A stretch of DNA of 18,735 nt from Gammaproteobacteria bacterium (GCA_028817255.1 JAPPQA010000085.1:1-18735), one strand, 5' to 3'; numbered from the stretch's first letter, positions 1 to 6,691 are shown. Made by a program: numbers and translations. The notes: generated by a model from the sequence alone, not told the origin.

Positions 1-12
1 GGCGGGGCGGGG

Positions 13-76
13 GCCGTTACGCAATCGGGGAGTGATGCGTAAGAAGCGCTTTTCTTCCCCTCGATTGCGTAACGGC
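13..76. repeat. Large inverted repeat (15-bp perfect arms)
   Basis: The arm GCCGTTACGCAATCG at 13-27 is repeated exactly in inverse orientation at 62-76, with 34 bases between. Inside lies a smaller palindrome, AAGCGCTT, at 44-51. The heptamer TTACGCA/TGCGTAA occurs three times, at 17-23 (inverse), 36-42 and 66-72. It sits 34 bases beyond the stop codon of the minus-strand protease gene, so it could be its transcription terminator, although no clear T-run follows either arm. It could also be a dispersed repeat or a protein-binding site. The neighbouring gene on the left is outside the window. Confidence 0.6.
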
Positions 77-109
77 TTGCGGCGCTGCGGCCCGGTTGTC
101 CGCGACCGC

Positions 110-1462
110 CTACCGGATGAAGAGAAACAGGGTCGTATTGCCCCGCGACACTCGCAGCAGCAGGGTCGGTTGCCGGTCCACGGCGCGCAGGAATTCGTCC
201 ACGTTGCGCACGGGCCGTTGGTTAACGGCTAGGATGACATCGCCCGGGCGCAGGCCGCCGCTCCAGGCGGGGGTGCCCCGCTCCACGCGGGTCAGGCGCA
301 CTCCGGCTTTGTCATCGCCCACGACCACCCCGGATAACAGCCGGTTCCGCGCCCGGGGCGTCTCCGCCCGCGCGCGCCGTTCGCCGGGGCTCGCTTCCAG
401 GGCGCGTACCCGCACTTGCAGGTTGCGGGCGCTGCCGTCGCGCAGAATGCGGAAGTCCGCCGCCTCCCCGGGCTGCATCAGGCCCACCGCGTTGCGCAGG
501 TCGCCGCTGTTCTCCACCGCCTTGCCGTTAATCTCAAGAATGATGTCTCTCAGCTGCAGGCCGGCCTCCGCCGCCGGGGAGCCCGGGAACACTTCGGTGA
601 CGACCGGGCCCCGTTCCTTTTGCAGGCCGAATGCCTCGGCCAGTTGCGGACTGAGGTCCTGCGCCCGCACGCCGAGGTAGCCCCGCCGGACTTTGCCGTA
701 CTTCAAGATCTGCTCCATGACCTGCATGGCCTGGTCTATGGGGATGGCAAAGCCGATGCCGACGCTGCCGCCGCGCTCCTGGTTGGAGAAGATCGCCGTA
801 TTGATCCCTACCAGTTCCCCCTGCAAGTTCACCAGCGCGCCGCCGGAGTTGCCCAAGTTGATCGGGGCATCCGTCTGGATGAAGTTCTCGTAGTTCAACA
901 GGTTCAGGCCGCTGCGGTACAAGGCGCTCACCATGCCGTGGGTGGCCGAGTGCCCCAGGCCAAAGGGGTTGCCGATCGCCACCACGAAGTCTCCGATCCG
1001 CAGTTGATCCGCGTCGGCCCGCGGCAACTCCACCAGGCCGTCCCCCGCAATGCGGACCACCGCCACATCGGTACCGGGATCGGCGCCTACGATTTCTCCT
1101 TCCAGGGTGCGCCCGTCGAGCAAGGTTACGGTGATCTGATCGGCATTGGCGATCACGTGGTTGTTGGTCAGCACCAGTCCCCGCGCCGCATCTACGATGA
1201 CGCCGGATCCCAGGCTTTGGAACTTCCTCTCCGGGGCCGGAATGTTGAAGAACCGGCGTGAGTAGGGGTCCACCAGGATGCGGCCGCGCTGCTGGATTCT
1301 GCCCTCGGTCGCGATGTTGACGACACCGGGCGTGGCCTGCTTCAGCATGGGCGCGACGCTGGAGGATTGCGCGCCGCCGTGCCCCCGCGAGGGCGCCGCC
1401 CAGGCGGCACAGAGAGCCGCCCCCAGCAGGACGGTCAGAAAATACGGGTAACGATGCGACAT
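110..1462 (-). CDS. degQ: Do-family periplasmic serine protease/chaperone (DegQ type)
   Basis: An ATP-independent serine protease and chaperone of the cell envelope that degrades misfolded exported proteins. The 450-residue product starts with a signal peptide (basic start, hydrophobic 8-22, Ala-rich cleavage region about 20-27). The trypsin-like domain shows the triad His102 (NNHVIANA), Asp132 (GTDVAVVRI) and Ser206 (GNSGGAL). Two PDZ domains follow at about 260-345 and 365-448. Two PDZ domains and total length match DegQ/DegP/MucD rather than DegS, which has one. The loop before the protease core is short, as in DegQ. The ATG at 1462 was chosen because GGGAGGA lies just upstream and the signal peptide begins there. 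The frame stays open upstream into the permease gene, but that part reads as shadow. The permease gene lies 107 bases upstream on the same strand. DegQ versus MucD naming is uncertain. Confidence 0.93.
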   Translation of the reverse strand: MSHRYPYFLTVLLGAALCAAWAAPSRGHGGAQSSSVAPMLKQATPGVVNIATEGRIQQRGRILVDPYSRRFFNIPAPERKFQSLGSGVIVDAARGLVLTNNHVIANADQITVTLLDGRTLEGEIVGADPGTDVAVVRIAGDGLVELPRADADQLRIGDFVVAIGNPFGLGHSATHGMVSALYRSGLNLLNYENFIQTDAPINLGNSGGALVNLQGELVGINTAIFSNQERGGSVGIGFAIPIDQAMQVMEQILKYGKVRRGYLGVRAQDLSPQLAEAFGLQKERGPVVTEVFPGSPAAEAGLQLRDIILEINGKAVENSGDLRNAVGLMQPGEAADFRILRDGSARNLQVRVRALEASPGERRARAETPRARNRLLSGVVVGDDKAGVRLTRVERGTPAWSGGLRPGDVILAVNQRPVRNVDEFLRAVDRQPTLLLRVSRGNTTLFLFIR

Positions 1463-1569
1463 GATTCCTCCCTCGGCTGCATATGGGAAACGGGTCTTTG
1501 CGGGACCGGGGCGCGGATCGTATCCCAGGGCACGGCGCGGCGCCAGCGGCCGAGAGCGGCGGCAGCGCG

Positions 1570-2364
1570 CTAAAGCACCACCCGCAATCCCACCAGAATC
1601 ATCATCCCCGCCAGCAGCATGCGGATGGCCTTTTCCGGGAGCAGGGGGCCGGAATGGCTGCCCAGGAAGATCCCCGGCAGGGAGCCTGCCAGTAGGCCCC
1701 CGAGCAAAATCCAGTCCACCGTGCCCAAATACAGGTGCCCCAACCCGGCAATGGCCGTTATCGGGACGGCATGCGCCAGGTCGGTTCCTACGACATGCGT
1801 GCCTTTCAGACGCGGGTACAGGAGCATCAGGGCAGCGGTTCCCAGGGCCCCCGCGCCGATGGAAGAGAGGGTTACCAATATGCCGAGGAAAAAACCGCCA
1901 AAGACGGTGGCAGTAGCAGCGGCGCCCCCCCGATTCCCTCGCAGCACGCGGAGGGCAGAGGGGGGCGGGCGGTCCCGGCCGATGCGCTGCAATCGGTCTT
2001 TGCACAGGATTACCAGAGCGGTCAGCAACAGGGCGAGCCCCAGGGCGAAGGTGATGACCGGTTCGTAATCGCCGCCGTGAACATACAGATGTTTGATCGC
2101 CAGCACGGCGAGCAGGCTGCCGGGAACGCTGCCGGATGCGGCCAACAGCACGATGCGCCAACGAATATTGCCGAGACGGTGGTGGATCCAAACTCCCCCG
2201 CTTTTGGTAACCGCCGCGTACAGCAGATCGGTGCCCACCGCGACGATCGGCTTTACCCCAAACCCCAATATCAACAGGGGGGTCATCAGCGAGCCTCCGC
2301 CTACGCCGGTCAGGCCGATGATGTAGCCGACCGCAAAGCCCGCGAGTATGTGGCTGAATTCCAT
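1570..2364 (-). CDS. TauE/SafE-family membrane permease, probably sulfur-related
   Basis: A 264-residue polytopic inner-membrane protein of the TauE/SafE family, whose members move sulfite, sulfate or sulfonate-derived anions and other small organic acids. The family's internal duplication is visible: GLTGVGGGSLMTPLL (18-32) with VGTDLLYA (43-50) in the first half, and TLSSIGAGALGTAAL (165-179) with VGTDLAHA (192-199) in the second. About eight hydrophobic segments alternate with short loops; the longest soluble loop (about 121-147) is basic. The ATG at 2364 opens the first membrane segment; the preceding ribosome site is weak, and the longer open frame up to 2577 overlaps cysB and has no family features. 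The gene is divergent from cysB, which suggests a role in sulfate uptake or sulfite export under CysB control. The substrate cannot be read from sequence. Confidence 0.88.
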   Translation of the reverse strand: MEFSHILAGFAVGYIIGLTGVGGGSLMTPLLILGFGVKPIVAVGTDLLYAAVTKSGGVWIHHRLGNIRWRIVLLAASGSVPGSLLAVLAIKHLYVHGGDYEPVITFALGLALLLTALVILCKDRLQRIGRDRPPPSALRVLRGNRGGAAATATVFGGFFLGILVTLSSIGAGALGTAALMLLYPRLKGTHVVGTDLAHAVPITAIAGLGHLYLGTVDWILLGGLLAGSLPGIFLGSHSGPLLPEKAIRMLLAGMMILVGLRVVL

Positions 2365-2506
2365 TGGTTCAAGGTCGAATTGCCTGACAAACGAACGGCT
2401 CCCGCCTTTTTTCGTCTGGCCGGAGTCCGGGGCGCGCAACCAGTGTACTGCCCCCTTTTGCAATAAAATAGTATAATATATGGATAATTTATGCTTTTTT
2501 TGAATA
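2365..2506. promoter_or_regulatory. Divergent promoter region, permease / cysB
   Basis: This 142-base gap separates two divergent genes. Its cysB-proximal end (about 2456-2510) is strikingly AT-rich in a GC-rich neighbourhood. A perfect TATAAT lies at 2472-2477 on the plus strand, 30 bases before the cysB start, with no good -35 element. On the minus strand TATACT (2470-2475) overlaps the same bases. cysB lacks a clear Shine-Dalgarno sequence. Autoregulation by CysB is known in enterics; here it is only inferred. Confidence 0.45.
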
Positions 2507-3481
2507 ATGAAATTGCAGCAACTGAGATATGCGCACACGATCGCCCGCCATGGCTTGAATATATCGGCCGCCGCCAAGCGATTGTTTGCCTCCCAGCCTA
2601 GCGTCAGCAGGCAGCTCCGCCTCCTGGAGGATGAACTGGGAGTGCGTTTTTTCGAGCGTAACGGGAAACGTATGACTGCCGTTACCCCGGTAGGGAAAAA
2701 GCTGCTGGAATGTATCGAGGAAATCCTGCTCCAGACGGAGAACCTTCACCGCATCGCTGGAGAAAGCAAGAACGAGACCTCCGGGAGCCTGTCGGTGGCG
2801 ACCACCCATACCCAGGCAAGGTACCGACTGCCGGCGGTGATCAAGAGTTTTATCCGCCGTTATCCCAAGGTCTCGTTGCACCTGCACCAGGGCACGCCCA
2901 TGCAGATCGCAAGGCTGGCGTCCGAAGAAAAGGTGGACTTTGCCATCGCGACCGAGGCGCTGGAGTTATTCGACAAGCTGATCATGATGCCCTGTTATCG
3001 CTGGAACCGCAGCATCGTCGTGCCGCTTCGCCATCCCCTGACCCGGGTTGGCAAACTAAGCCTGCGGGAGATCGCGAAGCATCCGCTCATCACCTACGTA
3101 TTCGGGTTTACGGGCGGGTCGCAACTGAACGCCGCCTTTCGGCGGGCGCGGCTGGCGCCGAACGTGGTGTTTACCGCCACCGACGCCGATGTCATAAAGA
3201 CCTACGTCAAGCTGGGGTTGGGCGTAGGCATCATCGCCCGCATGGCATACGACCCGAAAACCGACGGCGAATTGCGCTCCCTCGACGTCAGCGCGCTGTT
3301 CCCGCCCAGCGTTACCAAGATCGGTTTTCGCAGGGGGACGTATCTGCGGCAATACATGTACGATTTCATTTCCCTGTTCGCCCCCCACTTGACCCGGGAG
3401 GTGGTGGACAAGGCCTGCGCTTCCCGCGGCAAGGAGGATCTCGACGAGCTGTTCTCCTCCTGCGAGCTGCCCTACATTTAG
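2507..3481 (+). CDS. cysB: CysB, LysR-type regulator of sulfur assimilation
   Basis: The transcriptional activator of cysteine biosynthesis and sulfate assimilation genes. The 324-residue length equals that of the E. coli protein, and the resemblance runs end to end. The start MKLQQLRY and the winged helix-turn-helix (about 1-60, with SQPSVSRQLRLLEDELG) are typical. The effector-binding domain keeps ATTHTQARY with Thr100 and Thr102, residues that bind the inducer or sulfate in Klebsiella CysB, and then FAIATEAL, CYRWNRSIVV, TYVFGFTGGS, FTATDADVIKTYV and TKIGFRR. In enterics the protein is a tetramer activated by N-acetylserine and antagonised by sulfide and thiosulfate. It diverges from the permease gene and converges with the reductase gene, with only 10 bases between the two stops. 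No terminator is visible in that gap. Confidence 0.96.
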   Translation: MKLQQLRYAHTIARHGLNISAAAKRLFASQPSVSRQLRLLEDELGVRFFERNGKRMTAVTPVGKKLLECIEEILLQTENLHRIAGESKNETSGSLSVATTHTQARYRLPAVIKSFIRRYPKVSLHLHQGTPMQIARLASEEKVDFAIATEALELFDKLIMMPCYRWNRSIVVPLRHPLTRVGKLSLREIAKHPLITYVFGFTGGSQLNAAFRRARLAPNVVFTATDADVIKTYVKLGLGVGIIARMAYDPKTDGELRSLDVSALFPPSVTKIGFRRGTYLRQYMYDFISLFAPHLTREVVDKACASRGKEDLDELFSSCELPYI

Positions 3482-3491
3482 GGGCTTCCCG

Positions 3492-4226
3492 CTATCGCTC
3501 CCCCGCCTCCGCATTCCCTTGATGCAGGCCGCATTCCTTCAATTCCTTGGATTCCCACCACCAACGGCCTTCTCGCTCGTGCTGATAAGGCAACACCGGC
3601 CGGGTGCACGGCTCGCATCCGATACTGACATATCCTTGCTCGTGCAGCTCGTTATAGGGGATATCGTTCTCCCTGATATATTGCCATACCTGCGCGGACG
3701 TCCACTCGGCCAGGGGATTGAATTTGATCAGGGGGCGCTCCGCCGAGGAAAAGGCGGCGTCTCTCTCCACGACGGAAATGCCGGTGCGGGTTTCAGGGCT
3801 CTGATCCTGTCGCTGGCCAGTGATCCAGGCGTCCAGCGTAGCCAGCTTCCGCTTTAGAGGGGCGACCTTGCGTATGCCGCAACACTCCTTGTGCCCATCC
3901 CGGTAAAAGCTGAACAGGCCTTTTTCCCTGGTCATATTTTCCAGCTGCGCCGCATCGGGAAAGAGAAGCTCTATACGGATACTGTAATGATCCCGCACTT
4001 TCTCCAGGAACCGGTAGGTCTTAGGGTGCAGGCGACCCGTATCCAGCGAGAATACGCTGACCCGCGGGTCGGCCCTGACGGCCATATCAATTAACGCTAC
4101 GTCTTCCGCGCCGCTGAAGGCGATAGCGATCTTGTCGCAACGGCTCAAGGCCAGTTCCAAGACCGCTTGCGGCGAGAGGCGCCGACATTCCGAGGCCATC
4201 TTTTCAATCTCGTTGGGATCGATCAT
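3492..4226 (-). CDS. cysH: Assimilatory adenylyl-sulfate (APS) reductase, iron-sulfur type
   Basis: It reduces activated sulfate to sulfite in the cytoplasm, using thioredoxin as electron donor. The 244-residue protein has the ATP-pyrophosphatase-like phosphate loop SGAEDVAL (38-45), SLDTGRLHPKTY (60-71) and the C-terminal catalytic motif ECGLH with Cys232. Cys115-Cys116 and Cys204-x-x-Cys207 match the [4Fe-4S] ligand pattern that marks APS-using enzymes, as in Pseudomonas and plants, whereas E. coli PAPS reductase lacks these cysteines. The use of APS is therefore inferred from motif and family knowledge. The ATG at 4226 is the first in frame. The gene converges with cysB. The upstream gap (4227-4386) is AT-rich around 4250-4310 and probably carries its promoter. 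No CysB site was identified with confidence. Confidence 0.93.
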   Translation of the reverse strand: MIDPNEIEKMASECRRLSPQAVLELALSRCDKIAIAFSGAEDVALIDMAVRADPRVSVFSLDTGRLHPKTYRFLEKVRDHYSIRIELLFPDAAQLENMTREKGLFSFYRDGHKECCGIRKVAPLKRKLATLDAWITGQRQDQSPETRTGISVVERDAAFSSAERPLIKFNPLAEWTSAQVWQYIRENDIPYNELHEQGYVSIGCEPCTRPVLPYQHEREGRWWWESKELKECGLHQGNAEAGER

Positions 4227-4316
4227 GCGCTGGTTCCGTTCTCTGTACGCTAAAAACTGTTATTATGCTTCTTTTCGTTCGCCGAATTCAGTTTATCATA
4301 TGGAACGTTATGGGTA

Positions 4317-4339
4317 GCGCCCGCGGCGTATGCGGGCGC
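4317..4339. other. GC-rich hairpin upstream of the 132-residue gene
   Basis: GCGCCCGC (4317-4324) and GCGGGCGC (4332-4339) are perfect inverse complements around a 7-base loop. The hairpin lies 47 bases before the ATG at 4387, directly after the AT-rich promoter-like stretch between the two divergent genes. No T-run follows, so it looks more like a structured leader or operator than a terminator. Confidence 0.4.
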
Positions 4340-4386
4340 GCCCGGCGCCAGACAAGGCCGGGGACATAGCGGGAAGGTCGAGATGT

Positions 4387-4785
4387 ATGGCTCAGGAAAC
4401 CGATAATACCAGTACGCAATCCACTGCATGGTCTTCGGTGCTGATTGATACGCTGTATGTTGCGCTGCAAAAGAAAGCGAAAGACAAAGCGATCAAAGAA
4501 ATCATACGGGACCTGAAGCGCAAAGGCTACGAAGACGCATATCTTGTCCGCCAGACCGGGGAAAAGCTGGGAAGCGATGCCGCGAATCGGGTCCAGACCC
4601 TGTTGCAGGGCGGTTCCGGCGCCGCCCCTAAAGAAGCGGAACAAGCGCCGCGCAGCGGGTCGGTAGGCGCCAAAGCGGCGGCGGCCCGGCGCCGCGCGCC
4701 GCGGCCGGGGCGACGGTCTGGCGGCGGCGGGGGGGCCGACGCCGACAGTTTTCTCGGCTGGATTAAGGGCCTTTTCGGAAAATAA
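4387..4785 (+). CDS. Protein of unknown function with amphipathic C-terminus
   Basis: I do not recognise this 132-residue protein. Residues 14-74 look helical and highly charged (ALQKKAKDKAIKEIIRDLKRKGY). A low-complexity linker rich in Ala, Arg and Gly spans about 75-117, and the protein ends with the short amphipathic stretch SFLGWIKGLFGK (121-132). There is no signal peptide and no full membrane segment; the end could touch a membrane or a partner. The ATG at 4387 has GGAAGG nine bases upstream and is preferred over an in-frame ATG at 4330, which would add 19 residues and overlap the upstream hairpin. It is divergent from cysH and convergent with the FHA gene, and may belong with the two FHA genes. 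The N-terminal part has ordinary codon use, so it is probably real. Confidence 0.75.
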   Translation: MAQETDNTSTQSTAWSSVLIDTLYVALQKKAKDKAIKEIIRDLKRKGYEDAYLVRQTGEKLGSDAANRVQTLLQGGSGAAPKEAEQAPRSGSVGAKAAAARRRAPRPGRRSGGGGGADADSFLGWIKGLFGK

Positions 4786-4807
4786 TAATTGGAGCCATCG
4801 CGGCGGC

Positions 4808-4840
4808 GGGCTCAGGCCCTGGCGGCGCGAATTTCGCCAG
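4808..4840. terminator. Possible bidirectional terminator between convergent genes
   Basis: Two small inverted repeats lie in the 73-base gap between convergent genes: GGGC/GCCC at 4808-4819, and CTGGCG/CGCCAG at 4819-4840 with a 10-base loop. Neither has a proper T-run. The call rests mostly on position. Confidence 0.25.
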
Positions 4841-4858
4841 CCAAATCCGGCTGACCCG

Positions 4859-5740
4859 TCAATGATGGGCTTTTTCCAGGAAAAACGTCGGCAGGTAAGT
4901 TCCGTGCGAGGACAGATCGGTGAGTTGAATGTTTTTCCGGGGGCGGTATTCCACCACCAGATGCAACCGGGATATATCCCTGCAGGAATTGTCCGCAACG
5001 ATGTCGTTGGTCGTGTCTCTGCCGATCGCCGTGCGTCCCGGCTCAAGCAGGATGGGTTCGGCGCTGAGGCCGACAAACTTCGGTTGCCGATCCATGACGA
5101 TCCTGCACTTGTGCTTGGATAGGATCATATTGACCTCCTGGCCTTCTTCTATTTCGAGGGAGATCGGTTCTCCTTTAGGGAGCCGCTCGAATCCTCTATT
5201 TTCCGCCCGTTCTTGTTCCGCCGGTTCTTGCGCGACAGGACCCTCGCGCGCTAAGAGATCGATCCCCTGGGGCAGCTGCTTGCCGCGCTTTTTCAAAGCG
5301 CGGAACTCCTTGAGGATTTGCTGGCGGGTTGCCAGATATTGCATGTATTTAACGAGGGCGGTATGGCGGAAATCCTTTATCGTCGGGGTGCTTCCCGCGT
5401 CCGCTTTTTGTAAAGCCGCCATGATGGAGCGCCATCCGTAATCTTTCGAGAAGCTGGCGATGGGAATGAGGCTGAAGAAATCCTCTATCGCGCCCAATTC
5501 CGCCTTGGGGGAGGAGTTGTTGAACAACCGGACGATCCTGGTCTCCATTTTCTTGGTGAGGACCGATTCCTGCCGCAAAGCGCTGACGGACAGTCCGGCG
5601 AATTGCGAGAACCGCTCCATGGGCACCGACACCCGACCTTCCAGGGCAAAAGCGAAGGCCTCCAGAGATTGAAACTGAAGAGTATCTTTCCCTATCTGGA
5701 GTTTGACGGCGCCTGAATTTTTCGGAGCTAAAAATCTCAC
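4859..5740 (-). CDS. Soluble protein with C-terminal FHA domain
   Basis: A 293-residue protein whose last 70 residues (about 222-288) form a forkhead-associated domain, the fold that binds phosphothreonine peptides. Visible signatures are AIGRD (238-242), SRLHLVVEY (257-265) and DLSSHGTYLP (275-284). The usual Asn before Gly in the last motif is His279 here. Residues 1-160 are a mostly helical region I cannot assign, followed by an acidic linker (about 161-200) and a short beta-rich piece that includes Cys212. No signal peptide or membrane segment is seen. The start is GTG at 5740; the next in-frame ATG (MERFSQF) would remove 40 residues that look like real protein. GC content is visibly lower than in the housekeeping genes to the right. 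The gene diverges from the anchored FHA gene, suggesting a joint pathway. Confidence 0.85.
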   Translation of the reverse strand: MRFLAPKNSGAVKLQIGKDTLQFQSLEAFAFALEGRVSVPMERFSQFAGLSVSALRQESVLTKKMETRIVRLFNNSSPKAELGAIEDFFSLIPIASFSKDYGWRSIMAALQKADAGSTPTIKDFRHTALVKYMQYLATRQQILKEFRALKKRGKQLPQGIDLLAREGPVAQEPAEQERAENRGFERLPKGEPISLEIEEGQEVNMILSKHKCRIVMDRQPKFVGLSAEPILLEPGRTAIGRDTTNDIVADNSCRDISRLHLVVEYRPRKNIQLTDLSSHGTYLPTFFLEKAHH

Positions 5741-5774
5741 TCTTGATAAACGGCCAGGAACCCGAATATGGTAA

Positions 5775-5803
5775 ATTATACCCGGTTATGCTGGCTTATA
5801 GAA
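5775..5803 (-). promoter_or_regulatory. Candidate promoter of the soluble FHA gene
   Basis: Read on the minus strand, TTCTAT (5798-5803) is followed by a 17-base spacer and a perfect TATAAT (5775-5780). The GTG start lies 34 bases downstream of the -10 box. The -35 matches only half of the consensus. Confidence 0.5.
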
Positions 5804-5918
5804 GTAAAAAGGAATATCCGACCGCCAACGGCGGAGAACGGAGGGAGGCACCGCCCTCCCCGGCCGGAGCGGCAACCGCCATTTTGCGGCGTTCCCCCGG
5901 CGGGGGCCGGCGGGGGGA

Positions 5919-5927
5919 TGCTATAAT
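5919..5927 (+). promoter_or_regulatory. Extended -10 promoter element
   Basis: TGC followed by a perfect TATAAT matches the TGn-TATAAT extended -10 class, which needs no -35 box. None is present in the GC-rich DNA upstream. It would give a leader of about 113 bases for the anchored FHA gene. Confidence 0.5.
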
Positions 5928-6046
5928 GGGGCGCAAGACCCGCAGGTTATGCGCGATGTGCGTGGTCGCCGGCCTGCCTGAACCGTACCTGAACCGGGCG
6001 GCAGGCAAGGGTCGTCGGCCCCCGTATTGCTTGTAGGATTACGAAG

Positions 6047-6691
6047 TTGGAATCGAACCTGATGTTGATCGTCGCGGTAGCGGCAATTGTCGTCGTGGGG
6101 GTCGTTGCCTTCCTGTTGCTGAGACATCGGGGGGCAGCCGGGGGCAGAGGCGCCGCGGAAGAAGCCGCCTATCTTGAGGACATCGATCAGGTCACCCAGA
6201 AGAAGAAGCATTCCCTGCAGACGCGGCGGCCGACAATGATCGGACGGATACCTGGAAAAGACCGAAAAGTCAGCTATATCGTGGTGCCGGAACCCACCGT
6301 GGGACGCTCCCACGCCATGATCGAATACAAGGATTACGGGTATTGGATCAAAGACCAGGGGAGCGTGAACGGCACCTTCGTGAACGGGCAGAAGGTCACC
6401 GCCGCGGTGAAACTCAAGCATGGCGATTCCATTCAGCTCTACCAATACGGGTTCAAGTTCCTTATGCCGGGAATGTCCGACGCCGACCAGACCTTGATCG
6501 CCGGCGATGCGGAGATGACGAAAATCGCGACGCCCGCCAGGCAGCCCGCTCCGGTAACCCCCGGCGACATAAAGCCCCCCAGCGAACCTTTCGGAGAGGA
6601 TGTAGTGGAAGACATGACCTTGGAGAATTTCATAGACGATCAGACGATATCCGCCAGCACCACCGGCCAGTCCGAGAAGAAGAAATCCTGA
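6047..6691 (+). CDS. Membrane-anchored FHA-domain protein
   Basis: A 214-residue protein with one N-terminal membrane helix (about 6-26) followed by RHR, which suggests an anchored protein with its bulk in the cytoplasm. An FHA phosphothreonine-binding domain spans about 60-137, with MIGRIP (64-69), VGRSHAMIEY (85-94) and the intact SVNGTFVNG (106-114). The C-terminal tail is acidic and disordered-looking. It contains DQTLI (137-141), EDMTLENF and DDQTI, threonines in acidic settings that could be phosphorylated. A TTG start at 6047 is chosen because AGGA lies eight bases upstream; an ATG at 6062 is a fair alternative and would keep the helix. It diverges from the soluble FHA gene. Substrate, kinase and pathway are unknown. 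Confidence 0.87.
   Translation: MESNLMLIVAVAAIVVVGVVAFLLLRHRGAAGGRGAAEEAAYLEDIDQVTQKKKHSLQTRRPTMIGRIPGKDRKVSYIVVPEPTVGRSHAMIEYKDYGYWIKDQGSVNGTFVNGQKVTAAVKLKHGDSIQLYQYGFKFLMPGMSDADQTLIAGDAEMTKIATPARQPAPVTPGDIKPPSEPFGEDVVEDMTLENFIDDQTISASTTGQSEKKKS

Larger units (their letters stand above)
5741..6046. promoter_or_regulatory. Structured control region between two divergent FHA genes
   Basis: This 306-base gap has no credible gene. Near its left end a minus-strand promoter can be read: TTCTAT at 5798-5803, a 17-base spacer and TATAAT at 5775-5780. On the plus strand TGCTATAAT at 5919-5927 is an extended -10 element without a -35. Between them lie four short inverted repeats: CCGCC/GGCGG (5822-5834), GGAGGG/CCCTCC (5840-5859), GCGG/CCGC (5869-5879) and CCCCC/GGGGG (5894-5906). 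The leader after the plus promoter (about 5934-6046) can fold through GCCTGCC (5972-5978) and GGCAGGC (6000-6006). Confidence 0.5.

Noticed and set aside
13..76. Integron attC site
   Set aside because: The arms contain GTTACGC/GCGTAAC but in the wrong order and without the RYYYAAC and GTTRRRY consensus; no integrase or cassettes are near.
1463..2191. N-terminal extension of the protease frame
   Set aside because: It overlaps the permease gene, is Arg/Pro/Ala-rich shadow sequence, and the signal peptide with a good ribosome site starts at 1462.
4226..4316. CysB binding site upstream of the reductase gene
   Set aside because: ATAAC and TTCC-like pieces occur near 4300-4310 on the minus strand, but their order and spacing do not fit known CysB half-sites well enough to call.
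5743..6036. A 97-codon open frame between the FHA genes
   Set aside because: Its sequence is Gly/Arg/Pro-rich with no recognisable pattern and crosses the promoter-like elements and inverted repeats.
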